A stretch of 64,000 bases of DNA from Leptasterias polaris (GCA_037783415.1 JAZGTN010000069.1:1116001-1180000), one strand, 5' to 3'; shown: positions 1 to 11,055, counted from the stretch's first letter. Made by a program: numbers and translations. Notes: generated by a model from the letters alone, not told the origin.

Positions 1-1537
1 CACACATTGTGCAAGCTGCTAGGTCATACTCGTCTTTAAATGTGCCAGGTTCGAGTCTATTTATTGCTTGTATTTTTAAGGTTATATTTTCACAATACTC
101 GCAGAGGCATCCATTATATTTAGCTGCAGATTTGCACTTGACGTGAATGGGACGGTGCATATAGAAGATGGTGGCACTCACTGGATTTTCTGGATGCGCT
201 TTTGTGTACTTCTTGTACAGTTGTGCTAATGAGCAGTCCATAATGTGTCTGGGTTTACTGGTTTTCTTGCTGACAAGCTTTTTGTATGGTAGCGGATTTG
301 AATTGGCCTCATAGAACTCTTGCACACATTTGATTGCTTCTAGCGAAACAGGTTTCCGCCCGGCTGTTTGTTTATTTTCCTTCCCAAGCAGCTTTCGACT
401 GCATCCAAAATATCTAGCTGCTGCCCTTTGTTGTCGATGTCTTTTTATCACACTGAGAGCCATCGCCATATGTTTTCGCTTTGCCGATTTCCTTGGAGCA
501 GCAAGACCAGCCGCAACAGCCTCTATTACGCCCTCATGCAATGGATTTACCGGTGCTATACCAGCCTGTTTTAGTGCAGCCGCTTTTCTCGGGGACGATT
601 TGTTTACAAGATCAATCATGGTTTGTATGTTTTGGGATCGACGTCTTGGTAACGATGATTTAACTCTCTCCAGAGCTTTCCTTCTTGCATTTTGTGAACG
701 CGTGTCAATGGCCTCATCCTCTGGTAACATGTTATTTCTTGCTTCCAGTTCTTCATTTGTCTCGATTAGTTCTGCTTCCGTGGTTTGTAACTGCTCAGTC
801 TGCTCTTGCAATGCATTTAACCGTTCATCCCGCTCTGCTTCTTTGGCCTGTAACTCTTCCTGTAATTTCTTGATATGTTCTTCTCGTTCCTGTATCTCTC
901 TCTGTTTTTCTTCAAGCATCCTCTTTGTTATTTTTTCGTTCTTTATCGCATACAGTTGTCTACGCCTTGCTTTTATTGCTTCCTTTCTTTCGTCTGTGAA
1001 CCCTCTACGCTGGCGTCTCTTCCTTTCTGCTTCATTAAACTTGTTTCTATCGCTTTGTTGCCTAGTAATAATTTTCTTTGGCTTCTTGTTGGCAGCTTCT
1101 TCAGCTTTTCTTTTCTTATTAAATTTCTCCATTCTCTTTCTAGCTGTCTCATTGTTCCTATTCTTCCTATTCTTCCATTTCTCTGCCTCTTCTTTCTGGC
1201 TTGGAGAAAAATTCCTCTTCTCAAGAGTGTATTCTGCAGCTGCACATTGCAGTCTGTAATATCTGCTAGAATTGGCAGCAATTTTTTGCAGTTCTTTGTA
1301 TTTATTTGGATGTGTCTCTTTCAGCTTATCTCTCCAATTCTGTGTTTTTTCCTTTGAATTACATGTAGATGGGCCTTTGCTCGTGGATGGGCCTTCATCA
1401 AGATTGCGATGTTCACATCGAATTCTCAATTTGAAGGGGAGGGCATTTCTTTTCTTCTTCTCCTTGCATTCAGGCATCTTAGTGGTGTTTTTTTTCTTGG
1501 TGGGGACATTTTTCTTTTTCTCCTTGCATTTCGGCAT
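1..1537 (-). CDS. Transposon-type basic coiled-coil protein, 3' end outside window
   Basis: Reading the minus strand from an ATG at 1537 gives about 512 codons without a stop, still open at base 1. A strong splice acceptor (pyrimidine run then TTGCAG) ends at 1549, so the ATG lies in a second or later exon starting at 1548. The protein starts MPKCKEKKKNVPTKKKN and is very Lys/Arg/Glu-rich. It has a NWRDKLKETHPNKYKEL segment, a long predicted coiled coil (about residues 170-300, EEKQREIQEREEHIKKLQEE), a SPRKAAALKQAG block, and a Cys-rich end (GCLCEYCENITLKIQAIN, then AACTMC). From memory, this order resembles a multicopy family of animal proteins that carry a DDE-nuclease-like region further on; that region would lie outside the window, so function is inferred. 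The plus-strand frame over 330-1259 is only its shadow. The open frame suggests a recent or domesticated copy. Confidence 0.7.
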   Translation of the reverse strand, partial: MPKCKEKKKNVPTKKKNTTKMPECKEKKKRNALPFKLRIRCEHRNLDEGPSTSKGPSTCNSKEKTQNWRDKLKETHPNKYKELQKIAANSSRYYRLQCAAAEYTLEKRNFSPSQKEEAEKWKNRKNRNNETARKRMEKFNKKRKAEEAANKKPKKIITRQQSDRNKFNEAERKRRQRRGFTDERKEAIKARRRQLYAIKNEKITKRMLEEKQREIQEREEHIKKLQEELQAKEAERDERLNALQEQTEQLQTTEAELIETNEELEARNNMLPEDEAIDTRSQNARRKALERVKSSLPRRRSQNIQTMIDLVNKSSPRKAAALKQAGIAPVNPLHEGVIEAVAAGLAAPRKSAKRKHMAMALSVIKRHRQQRAAARYFGCSRKLLGKENKQTAGRKPVSLEAIKCVQEFYEANSNPLPYKKLVSKKTSKPRHIMDCSLAQLYKKYTKAHPENPVSATIFYMHRPIHVKCKSAAKYNGCLCEYCENITLKIQAINRLEPGTFKDEYDLAACTMC

Positions 1538-2234
1538 CTTGGTAGTTCCTGCAATTTTATAAAAATAAAAAAAAACATAAGGCCCTTATGTCGATTCCTT
1601 GTTTACCGTCACCCTACCTACCCAGATTTTATATTTTGGTGAAAAAGTTGTTTTTTGAAAAACTGGAGAACATACATGTAATTTATATCGTAACTTTCAG
1701 TTGCCTAATAAGGTCACCTTTCTTGAATTCTGCACCCCCTTAAAAAGTACTGGTTTCACGAATACTGCATTAAAACAGCAAGCATCGCTTACTAAATACT
1801 AAATAATACACACTTCATTAAAAAAAAAAAAAAAAAAAAAAAAATTACGATGTGCCCACGGTAACCAAAATAAACACCAACAACACAAATGTAATGTTCA
1901 TAGTCCGTGTAGTTCTTTACTCTAATACTTTTCTACATTATTAACACAAAATACGTAATTTGACACTCACGAAATGCACCAAATTATCTCCAAAGCGCCG
2001 ATAAAATCAGACAATTACAACGTAAACAGTACACCAACAAAATCGCGTCCATTCCAAAATTGTTTACGCTGTGTTGCAGAATGTGTGAATCGCTACTTAC
2101 AACCACACAGTTTTAATCATTTCCTTACAAATTACTTCGTAAATATCGCTAAAAATAAACCATCTATCGTTTTAGAATAAAATAGTTTGTCAATATCAAA
2201 TTTACCAAATACAAACACTTTTCCAAGTCCAACG

Positions 2235-3056
2235 TAAATAAGGACACTGAAAATATGGCGTCGTCCGGATTTATTTACGATGTGAAATCACCAACTCAAA
2301 AACCATCAAACGGAAGAATCATTCGCAATAATTCCCCATATATTCAACTTTAAATACCTAAAAACGTGATCCAGACGCCTTGATTCTCAAATATACGTCC
2401 AAAAATGTACAAAAGTCACTACTGTCGTGGATAGTCATCACAACGAAAATTGGGACACGGAAAATTTGAAGTCCCGATTTACACAAGCTCACTGCAATCT
2501 GCATGTCACTCGCTGACAACGAATTCATGACCAATTACTTTATTCTTATCTTCGAAGGTGCACTAAAATCTAAAAAAAACACATTAAATAGTTGACCAAA
2601 GTTGAATCTTACCGTGGGTTTCTTGGCCAAAAGATAATTACCACGTAAACTTCGTCCACAGCGTAAACGGCGGGACACAGAAAATCCTGCTGTCTGCAAG
2701 AACTGCTTGAAGAAAATGGCGTCGATTCAGCGCGCCTTTTGCCTAACAACGTGATGGGTACATCCGGGCTTTTCATCAGCTGATTCATTCATTCCCAAAA
2801 ATCGACCGGGAGGTCACGTGGCGCAAGCAGGAAATATCACATCGTAAATATTCAGCGGGACACGATTAGGCGACTTCATGAGAAACTTACATTTTTTAGA
2901 TTAAAGACTTGGAATTTCAGGTGATATATTTTGTGGTTTTGACTGCACACATTATCTAATTTAATCGTGCATTCGTTGACTATCACGTTAAGCTTAACAC
3001 TTACTTTCAAAGCTTACAAAGATGCAGTTTCACACGTAAAAAATGGGACACGAAAA
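2235..3056 (+). repeat. Five spaced copies of a GGGACACGGAAAAT-type motif
   Basis: Near 2241, 2451, 2672, 2858 and 3044 the same word recurs in the same orientation: a CGTAAA- or CGAAAA-like half, then GGACACnGAAAAT (the 2858 copy is shortened to GGGACACGATT). Spacing is about 185-220 bp. The block lies upstream of the minus-strand transposon-type gene, so it may be subterminal transposase-binding repeats, a regulatory array or a decayed satellite. The stretch 1549-2234 shows only a 25-base A run (1820-1844) and AT-rich DNA. Confidence 0.45.
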
Positions 3057-4059
3057 TTTACGTTGTGAGCATGATTTTGAATAGACTTGTGGACAAGTCG
3101 TTAAATGTCTGTCGCGGTGATAGCGGAACGGCTTTCTCGCAATATCCCGCGAGAGGGCTGCTCTGTGCGAGATTATTGCTCTCACGACTGGTCGCATTTA
3201 CCGACTTGTGAAACCCGCTGGCGGTTTGTGCACGGCCTATGGCCACTTCAGCCGAATTCGTACGGACGCATCTGATTGGTCAATTTCGTTATATCTATGA
3301 ATATTCAAACTGTAGATGAATATTAAACATCAAATCCTGTACTGGATGGAGTTTTATGTTGCTTTCCTTCCCCTCCATGCTTTGATCATGCACGATCAAA
3401 ACCAAACACTGAGTGGTGAGAGTGATTGTGTTCATGAATATTTTGACACAAGAAAATACGTATTCAAATTATGGGTACAACTTGTAAATAATTACAAAAA
3501 ATCGAACGTAAGATTTTATTTCAGTGTTTGACAGTGCACAGCGTGTGGGGACATGACGTAAAACACACGGGCAAATCGTGTAGCTGCATGCCATGGCGCG
3601 CAGAGTTTCTCTCGGTGGGGCTCAGCATGACGGAAACCCCCTACCCTAGCATGCCAAGAGATAGCTGTACCTGGAAGCTCATGGACATGTGGGAGGGGTT
3701 AGGGAGCCAGACCACCAACTACCTTGTCATTGCGGGTTTGTTAGTCGGTAAACCTCGCTGATCGAATCCGCTGTTTTAAAATCGTTACGTTTCAATGTTC
3801 GGTGTACGTTCCTTTCCCCCGATTTGGAAATTAAATAAGATTTATGTCAATAAATAGGAAAACCACTCTTATATTGACGGTGCAATTAAGTTAAACAATT
3901 TGTGAGACAAAAACGAGCCCCCCCCAAAAAAAAAAAAACACACAAAACCAGAGCCCCTGAAGGAACAGGTGAAAAATAAATTACAAATTAAAATGTGGAA
4001 AAAAAATTCTCACTCTGAATTTCTTTTTCCACTCTCGACACACAAAATTCCAACAAAGT

Positions 4060-4716
4060 CATTTCGTTTCCTCAAAATATTATATAATTCAATCAAAATA
4101 TAATTTTGTCACATAAAATTATATTTTTTTAAATTTGTAAACAAAGTTGTGTTTTTCTAGGTAGCAAAATAGATTTTTCCTAGAAAATACGTTTTTGTTC
4201 CCTCGAACACGCCTTCTCCACCCGAAATACGATTTTGTTACCCAGAAATACGCGTTTGTTCCCTGAAAGATACGCATTCGTTTCCTCGAAATATGATTTT
4301 GTTCGCACAAAATATAATTTTGTTCGCTCTAAATATGCTTTCGTTCAATAAAAATAATTTTTTCCACCGAAAGGAGATTTCTTTCCCTGAAAACAAGCTT
4401 TCGATTCATCAAAATACGACTTTGAATTAGTTGCCCGAAACATACTTTCATTCGTCCGAAATATGCTTTCGTTCTATAAAAATATGAATTTTTTCCACCG
4501 AAAGGAGATTTCTTTCCCTAAAAACAAGCGTTTGTTTCATCAAAATACGACTTTGAATTAGTTGCCAGAAATATACGTTCATTCGTCCGAAATATGCTTT
4601 CGTTCCCTTAATATACGCTCTCGTTCCTTCGCAATGAGATTTTGTTCCCCAAAATTCCTCTTTCGTTCCCTTAAGATAGCTAGCTTTTGTTCCCTTAAGA
4701 TAGCTTTCGAAGCCCT
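4060..4716. repeat. Degenerate minisatellite of ~20-bp units with a ~128-bp higher-order duplication
   Basis: Units of roughly 20-24 bp follow the pattern GAAATAYGnTTTnGTTCCC. A larger block (4338-4465, with CACCGAAAGGAGATTTCTTT and CGACTTTGAATTAGTTGCC) is repeated at about 4466-4595. The minus strand is open over 4448-4729 and reads as repeated KGTKAYF-like units. That follows from the unit structure and is not evidence of a gene. It sits inside the long-TIR element. Confidence 0.7.
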
Positions 4717-4740
4717 GTAGTCCAATCACACAAATTTGTT

Positions 4741-4880
4741 AAATTCCCTTGTGAGGGGCGACTATGAGAGGGGACGAGTTTGTTGTCAGGGGGCGACTTT
4801 GCTAGGGGCGACTTTGTAGTTGGTGACTTTGTACATGTGTTTTTTGAAATTGGCGACTTTGCTAGGGGGGCGAGTTGACT
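4741..4880. repeat. G-rich short repeat (GGGGCGACTTTG)
   Basis: At least five imperfect copies of a GGGGCGACTTTGctag unit occur between 4753 and 4872, next to the minisatellite and inside the same inverted-repeat element. Confidence 0.5.
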
Positions 4881-5411
4881 GGTTTCCGTGTCTGTTGTTT
4901 ATACACACTTAATACACACAATCACTGTAGAACACATCGGGTTAAATGATTGGAGCGATCAGTAACTATTCACGGAAGGCATTATTTATTTTTATGAGGC
5001 AAAACACACATCTTAAACAATTATTATAATAATGAATTTTAAGATAAGTTTACTTTATTTCTTTAGTTACTAAATTAATGAAGGAGTTAACACCCACAAA
5101 ACACACCCACAGATGTCTCAAGCGCAAGCATTCAGTACATTTACAGTAACTAAAATTACTACTACCCTTAGATAAAATGGACTCGTCTTCATGATCGTTC
5201 CTACAGCAACCGTAATGTACACTGCGTCCGTACAGGAATAAATGAATATGAACCGCCGGCGGGTTTCACAAGTCGTTAATGACGAAGAAGAGTTGGCAGC
5301 CAGCAACTTCGCGCGAGAGCAGTGATCTCGCGAGAGCATTCTTTTACGCGACAGCACCAGATGCGACTCGACTCACCGCGACCATCATTAACGACTTGTC
5401 AACAAGTCTAG

Positions 5412-5941
5412 ATTTTGAATCACTTGAATACAATTGTTGCGAGTACAATCGGGTAAGGAAAAGTTAATATATACGGTGACAAGTACTAATGTTTCATTCC
5501 ATCACACAAACATGAAACTTAAAGGGTTCTTTGGTATTTTACGATCTTTTTTATTGAGGGATTTTTTATGTCACAAAAAAAAGTACAAAAATCATGGGAC
5601 ACCACAACTATTGCCGTCAATTATGACTTTATCGTAATTATTAAATATTCTTTGTGTGTTTTGTGAAATACTTCAATACATGTGTATTAATAATATTAGG
5701 ATGAAAACGTTATATGTGAATGCAAATAACTTTGAGAAGAAAAATAAAATGGGTACATAGTCAAATCACTGTCGGCGGCCATATTAATGGAATAACCCAC
5801 GTACTTCATATTCCTATAAGGGATTGATAACTTTCAGTACTTACAAAACATTAGTAAAGATCCACACTTTTCCCGCTGTAAAAACTTTTGTTTTAAACCA
5901 GCAACTAAATATTTGGGTTTAAAACAAGATCAGAGAAGCCA
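5412..5941. other. Intergenic, no feature seen
   Basis: AT-rich DNA downstream of the polyamine oxidase stop. I see no gene or clear repeat. Confidence 0.4.
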
Positions 5942-7890
5942 TCACTCATGAAACTTGATGAGCATCAAGCCAACCAGTGTGATGATGCTGACGAAAAGTG
6001 CATTGAAATGCACAGACACTGCAGCACCTGTACACACTAAACCATCCCCTTCAAAGATTGGACACTTGTTAAAATTTGCCATACATTCTTTGATCTTTTT
6101 CGCTTCGCGCTTGCCTGAGTCCAGTGCCCCTTCAAGGTAACCCAGGTAATCGGATGAAGTTGCTTCCCCTGCGAAAAACACTCGTCTGACCCTACTTTCC
6201 AGTTTCTCAAAACAATCATCGGAAATATCAACAGGCCAGTTTGAGAATGCTCCTTCAGTCAGGGGATTCCTGGACCAGTCGGTGACGATGATATCTTCGG
6301 CGGCCGAGAAGCCATAACCGTACATTGTATGAAGGACTTCATCAATCTCTGCTTTAGTTTGGGATGCAGGTTGAGCTTCCACACGGCGAGATTCATCACC
6401 TATTGTAAGAAGAAAAAGAGGAAAGTTTACTTTTCATGCTTTAGCTTATGGTGCATCTAAATGGATGTCATTGGTTTTAAAAAAAATATTTCATTCCTAT
6501 CCTGTAAATTTCAATGAACTTGCCAAATAACGAACCTGTGAGAATTTGATCAAATTAGGTGAACACAATGAAATGAAAAACAAACTAAAAGTTAAGTTTA
6601 GCCAAGAACTTGTGCGTGGCCATACATGTACATGCATAACACATGCATGTACTGACATTTTGAATGCAGTATCAAAATATGCAAGTGTAATGTGGGGCTG
6701 GTTTTTCAATTTGCCTTTTCTGTAATTTATCTTTAAGTAATTCTACTTACAATTATTATTTTTTTAAACAGGTGAAAGCTTCTCATTTATACCATTTAAA
6801 AAAAGTTACAATTGATATACATGTACATGTACTAACCTGTGATATGAGCCATCAACATGGGTTTGCCTGTTGGGTAAAACCCAGTAGATTGGAAGTTGAA
6901 GAAGAGAGGGTAGTACCCCTTCCTGTCGCTGGCATGAACAATCCACTCAACATCTTCCCAGAACATTGTATGAAACCTGACGTACACTTGGGTGTAAGAA
7001 GCCATGCGGGATTTGTCAATTACTGCTTTTTTCCATTCGGGGAGTGTTGGAATGAACTGAACATGGTTCCGTTGGAGGACCCCGATGCTGAAAGTGACCA
7101 GGACATACTCTGCAGTGTAGCGAGAGCCATCATCACACTTGACCACGACTGAGACATCAAGGGAGTAATCGATGGAGGTGACTTTTTTATTCAGATGGGT
7201 GTGGTTGCTGAATTCAGGCTTGTCCAGGAAACCAGCAATGTCATTGAAGATTTGCTTCAACCCTCCGGCATCCTTCATGAAGTATGTGTCCTCAAAAGTT
7301 TCAGATTGTCTAGTAGACGACACGTCTGTCCTCTCACCGTATTCAAAGTCAAAATCAAACCATTCGATGATGTTATCAATGGCATCCAGAGCCTCCCATC
7401 CTTCCAGGCGTAATGCAGAGCGCAGGGACATATCTGGGATATCATCATTGTCATTCATTCTTTGACGGATCAATTTGACCCTCTTCATTGCTGTCTCGAA
7501 CGCATCATAGCGTGCATAGGCTTCTTCAGTGACATTTTTTCCAGTTGCATTACGATATATGTGACTTTCATAGTTGCTGGTCCGGCGGGCAAGATGAAGT
7601 TTCTCAATGATTTTGACAGTTTCAGAGCCATTCGGCGGGGCCCAAGCAGGGCCCAACTCCACTGTCCTTCCAGCAAATTTGGTATCGTGGACACGTCCAC
7701 CTTTCCGGTCGGCCCCTTCTATGATAATGAAGTCATTCATACCAGCATCATGGAAGCTCCTAGCTGCCTGTAGGCCAGCAGCTCCGGCACCCAGAATTAG
7801 AACCCTGGCGTGTTTCTCAGGCTTTTCACCACAGATTGGATGACACAGTGCAAGGAAGAGGAGCACCACAAACACCACCAGTTTCAACAT
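5942..7890 (-). CDS. Flavin polyamine oxidase, secreted or membrane-anchored, two exons
   Basis: Exons are 7890-6837 and 6399-5942, joined in phase 1 (ATCACAG/GTTAGT donor, ACAATAG acceptor), giving 503 aa. The ATG at 7890 is chosen because it opens a signal peptide (MLKLVVFVVLLFLALCHPICG); a more upstream in-frame start would be TTG. The FAD dinucleotide fold is at residues 29-45 (VLILGAGAAGLQAARSF), followed by DRKGGRVHD and VELGPAW. The C-terminal FAD motif is VFFAGEATSSDYLGYLEGA. Exon 2 (DESRRVEAQ, QTKAEI, FSNWPV) matches the plant/animal PAO pattern. Family members oxidise spermine, spermidine or acetylated forms, releasing hydrogen peroxide. The chain ends in a hydrophobic stretch (ALFVSIITLVGLMLIKFHE), so a C-terminal membrane anchor or GPI signal is likely. 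Residue 301, where I expect the conserved flavin-site lysine, is Gln. Intron 6400-6836 shows nothing notable. Confidence 0.88.
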
Positions 7891-9265
7891 GGTTGCAAGA
7901 TTGTCCTGTAATACTTTTAACCGAGTCTGCAGTTTTACAACAATCAAAACCAGGCCTCAAACTGACAATTGCTCAATTTCAGCACCTAAATAAACCATCA
8001 GTATTGATTCGCAAGCAGGCAGAGATCTATATAGCAGTGTTGATTTTGTGCTTACCACGCCTTTATCCACACACAAAAAAGGAGAAAAAAAGAAAAAAAC
8101 TCTATTGGACTGTGAATACCTTTGAAATGCATTTCGTTTGTGTTCAAGGTTCCTCTAGTAGAACGCTTTCCTATTGTTGCTATACAGTGTATTAAGTCAA
8201 TCCTCTGTAGCCAAAGGTCATTTCACACAATTTCTGCAAAACAAAATTTCTTCCAAGTTTGTAAGAAAACCAAATCAATTAATTTTCCCAAGTTTAAGAA
8301 GTGCTTTTGCTTCCCCACTGCACCACCATGTTATGATCTTACATTTAGGTATAACTTAACAAAACAGCACTTAAATAAGATAGTATAAAATAATTTTTTT
8401 TTTCTCTTATCGCCAAGAAAAGGGGTTGGCCCCGTGTTTGTGGCAGTGGCTGCTGAATGTGCCGCAGCACCTTATAAACCCATATAAGGTGCTATTGTTT
8501 TCAAAAACATCTTAAAATGTTCTATTTGTTGAAGTGCCTGGAGTACCTTTTGGTATATACATGCCCTATAGGCCTATAATATTATTATTATTATTGTTAT
8601 AAACCAATGTGGCCTTGATTGGCCATCTTTTATGAAAGGACACCAAAGGTTGCAATAAGTTTCCATGACACGGATTTGTCCTAAAGTTCACTTTATATGG
8701 ACCACTGCTTTACATTTGTTGCACCCATTGCCCAATTTCAGCACCTGAGAAACCATCGATCGGTTGTGCTAGTCATGCAGGTAGAGATCTATAGACATTT
8801 AATACATGCATTCATGCATGAATTGTGGGTGTAGTTTATCAAAACCGAGCAAACTAGAAATGGGCCCTTCTTTCCAGGGGAAATGGAACGATCTGAACCA
8901 TCACAGGGCACAGTGATGATTCTCTAAACTTTGGGTTCCATATGGCCAATGGTCATCTTCAAGTAAAGTGCTACTTAAAATGTTTTTATTTTATGAGTAC
9001 GTATGTAAATTGCAATTTTAACTTGAGCAAACTTTTTGAATTTACATCATTTTATTAAAGCCACAGAACAATCATTATCCTGTTTTAATGAACAAAAGGA
9101 GAAAGTTATAATCAATATTTGGAATAAAAGTATTTGAAACAGTCAGAGATTCAATGTTTTACACATTTACAAAATTAACCATACTTACAAATGTTAAATG
9201 GAAAATATGGATACCACAACAATAATTCATGTACATGTAACACACTTCCAATTTTATACCAATAC
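7891..9265. other. Upstream region of the oxidase, with a SINE-tail fragment at 8411-8504
   Basis: No coding signal. The stretch 8411-8504 (GGGGTTGGCCCCGTG, then CCGCAGCACCTTATAAACC and AAGGTGCTAT) matches the body of the tRNA-Leu-headed SINE at 33174-33603. The rest probably holds the oxidase promoter, but I cannot place a start site. Confidence 0.45.
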
Positions 9266-9421
9266 ACCGATCCATTAAGCCACGCCCATTTCTCATTGAC
9301 CAATCACAACCACGAAATCTGATCACCATTTGAGCCGTTTGGTGATCTTTGCACTAATGGTGATCGGGCTTCGCGGCTGTGATTGGTCAACTCGTAAGGA
9401 GGCGGGGCTTAATGGATCGGT
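9266..9421. mobile_element. 156-bp foldback MITE
   Basis: ACCGATCCATTAAGCCACGCC at the left is mirrored by GGCGGGGCTTAATGGATCGG at the right, and TGACCAATCACAACC by GGCTGTGATTGGTCA. The two halves meet around a TGATCACCATT/AATGGTGATC core, so almost the whole element can fold into one hairpin. A divergent relative is at 40246-40498. Confidence 0.65.
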
Positions 9422-9559
9422 CTATTATGGGCTTATTTTGATCTCAGCAATAAAGAAGACGTTTATAACCAGTGCTTATTTTGGGTCTTGAAATGCTATT
9501 TTCTAGATTCTGACAGTATTTCAGGTGAAAAAAAGGATTGTTACTGATACAAACTTATA

Positions 9560-9965
9560 ATCAGTGCACAGCATAAAAACGTAAAATATATATATGTTCA
9601 CAGATTTGCAAATACCTATAGTACATGTATAAAGACTGTCACTGCGGAGTAAATGTTCACAGATTTGCACATAACTATGGTATAGAGAGGGTCATGGTGG
9701 AAAACTTCCATTGTTTTAATTTTGCCTAAAATGCAATAGTTTTTGAGAAATTAGTAAAACAATTTAGCTTGATATCACAAGACCAAAACTCGATGTTCTA
9801 AAACAGAAAATACATGTATGTATTGAGATTGTATTTTTCACTTTTTTCATGTGACTCCAATGACTAATGGAGCCTCAATTTTCACAGGGTTGTTATTTCA
9901 TGTACACGTTAGGTTACGTAAAGTGCGGATACTGGTCTTCGACAATTAAAAATTACTTATCATCA
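9560..9965. repeat. Decayed TA-type MITE (same family as 61077-61427)
   Basis: It shares GTTCACAGATTTGCACATAAC, TCATGGTGGAAAACTTCC, a TTTTTGAGAAAT block, GTTATTTCATGTA and ATACTGGTCTTCGACAATTA with the better preserved copies at 61077 and 47027. Its ends are too worn to define precisely. Confidence 0.5.
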
Positions 9966-10860
9966 GCATCACTATCCCCAAAAATCAAACCTAGTTACAA
10001 AAGGCGTCCATGTTTATTTAACAAACCAATCTGTTGTTTTTTTCTGATAACATGTCTCATACAATTTTCAAAATGTATAAACAAATAATTCTACATGTTG
10101 TTGTGAGTTTGAACCATCCTTGAAATCACTTAGCTCAGTCCAGGCTTGCAATTTATTTCAGTTTTTGCATCGGTGCATGAAATGAGTTTTTATCAGGAAT
10201 GGTGAAATGGGTGTATCCAGGAGAACAGGTCTATTGTGCTGTAAAGGCTTCACTAACTTTAAATTTAAATCCCTTCTTCAGGAACGATGAGGTCAGTGTA
10301 TGGTAGAAAATCTAAACTGTGCCCAGTTTCAGAGAGCTGCTTGAGCAGAAAAATAATCTGAATACATTTCTACTCAGGAATTATGAGCAGGGATCTAGTC
10401 ACAAATAATATCAGTACATTTAAAGTAATATTTTGATTTTGTTTAAAGGTTACTTTTTGTGCTCGGCTTCTGTTGCTGTAGTTTAAAGTTATGAATATGG
10501 CCCCTGATCGGCAATTATACAAAGAGGTTTTTCAGTAGCCTTCAATAGCATTTGGGGTTTTTTTCATTGTAACTTCACATGACATTTGTTTAATACAGGC
10601 AGAGTTTGATGAATGCATCAATGAGTGAAGCCTGGGCTCGATTTCACAAAGCAATAAGATTCATCTTAAAGATGAGTTGCCAGTATTACCATAGTGATTT
10701 GTATTGTGACATCACACTTTACTTAGCAACTACGATTGATTTGCAGTTAAGATCAATCTTAGCTCTTTGTGAAATTGGCCCCAGGGCTGGATTTTACAAA
10801 GCAGTAAGATTCATCTCAAGATGAGAAAGTGATATTTGTAGCTTTGCATGGTGTGGAAAA

Positions 10861-11055
10861 TAAGAAGTAACTATTAACTAGTAAACTTGCAGGTTCAACC
10901 GTTATCGCATTTGGGAGGAGTGTTGGCTCTGAAGACGAGCAGAGTATACTGTTCAAAACGTTGAGACCACACCGGCTGTTTTCAGCGCCAACACTCCTCC
11001 CAAAAGAGATTTACACTTGGTTGTACCCAAATGTACTAGTCATAGTTACTTCTTA
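10861..11055. mobile_element. 195-bp nested TIR element carrying a hammerhead-like core
   Basis: The ends are inverted: TAAGAAGTAACTATTAACTA at 10861 and TAGTCATAGTTACTTCTTA at about 11037-11055. Inside, GGGAGGAGTGTTGGC (10913-10927) pairs perfectly with GCCAACACTCCTCCC (10987-11001), enclosing the ribozyme-like core. Confidence 0.6.
10929..10968 (+). ncRNA. Hammerhead ribozyme-like core, probably decayed
   Basis: CTGAAGA (10929-10935), one extra base, then a 6-bp stem GAGCAG/CTGTTC with a 6-nt loop, then AAAAC and GTTGAGACC. Active hammerheads have CUGANGA and GAAAC, so the G of GAAA appears mutated here. The 15-bp flanking stem could serve as stem I. The architecture matches the motif at 55655-55694. 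I could not identify a clear cleavage site. Confidence 0.45.

Larger units (their letters stand above)
3082..5410. mobile_element. 2.3 kb long-TIR element with 9-bp target duplication (Mutator-like)
   Basis: Two arms of about 150-160 bp, 3082-3230 and 5250-5410, are inverted copies. Both start TAGACTTGTnGACAAGTCG and share GTCGCGGTGA, CTCGCG runs and the inner end CACAAGTCG...CCGCnGGCGG. The 9-bp word GATTTTGAA lies directly outside both ends in direct orientation (3073-3081 and 5411-5419), as a target-site duplication should. Long inverted ends plus a 9-bp duplication fit Mutator-like elements. No transposase is visible inside, so it is probably non-autonomous. The interior carries a minisatellite and G-rich repeats. 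Confidence 0.75.

Noticed and set aside
330..1259. 309-residue plus-strand open frame
   Set aside because: Ser/Phe/Cys-rich shadow of the basic coiled-coil minus-strand exon, which has a splice acceptor, an ATG and family-like motifs.
4448..4729. KGTK-repeat protein on the minus strand
   Set aside because: It comes from the ~20-bp minisatellite unit and sits inside a non-autonomous element.
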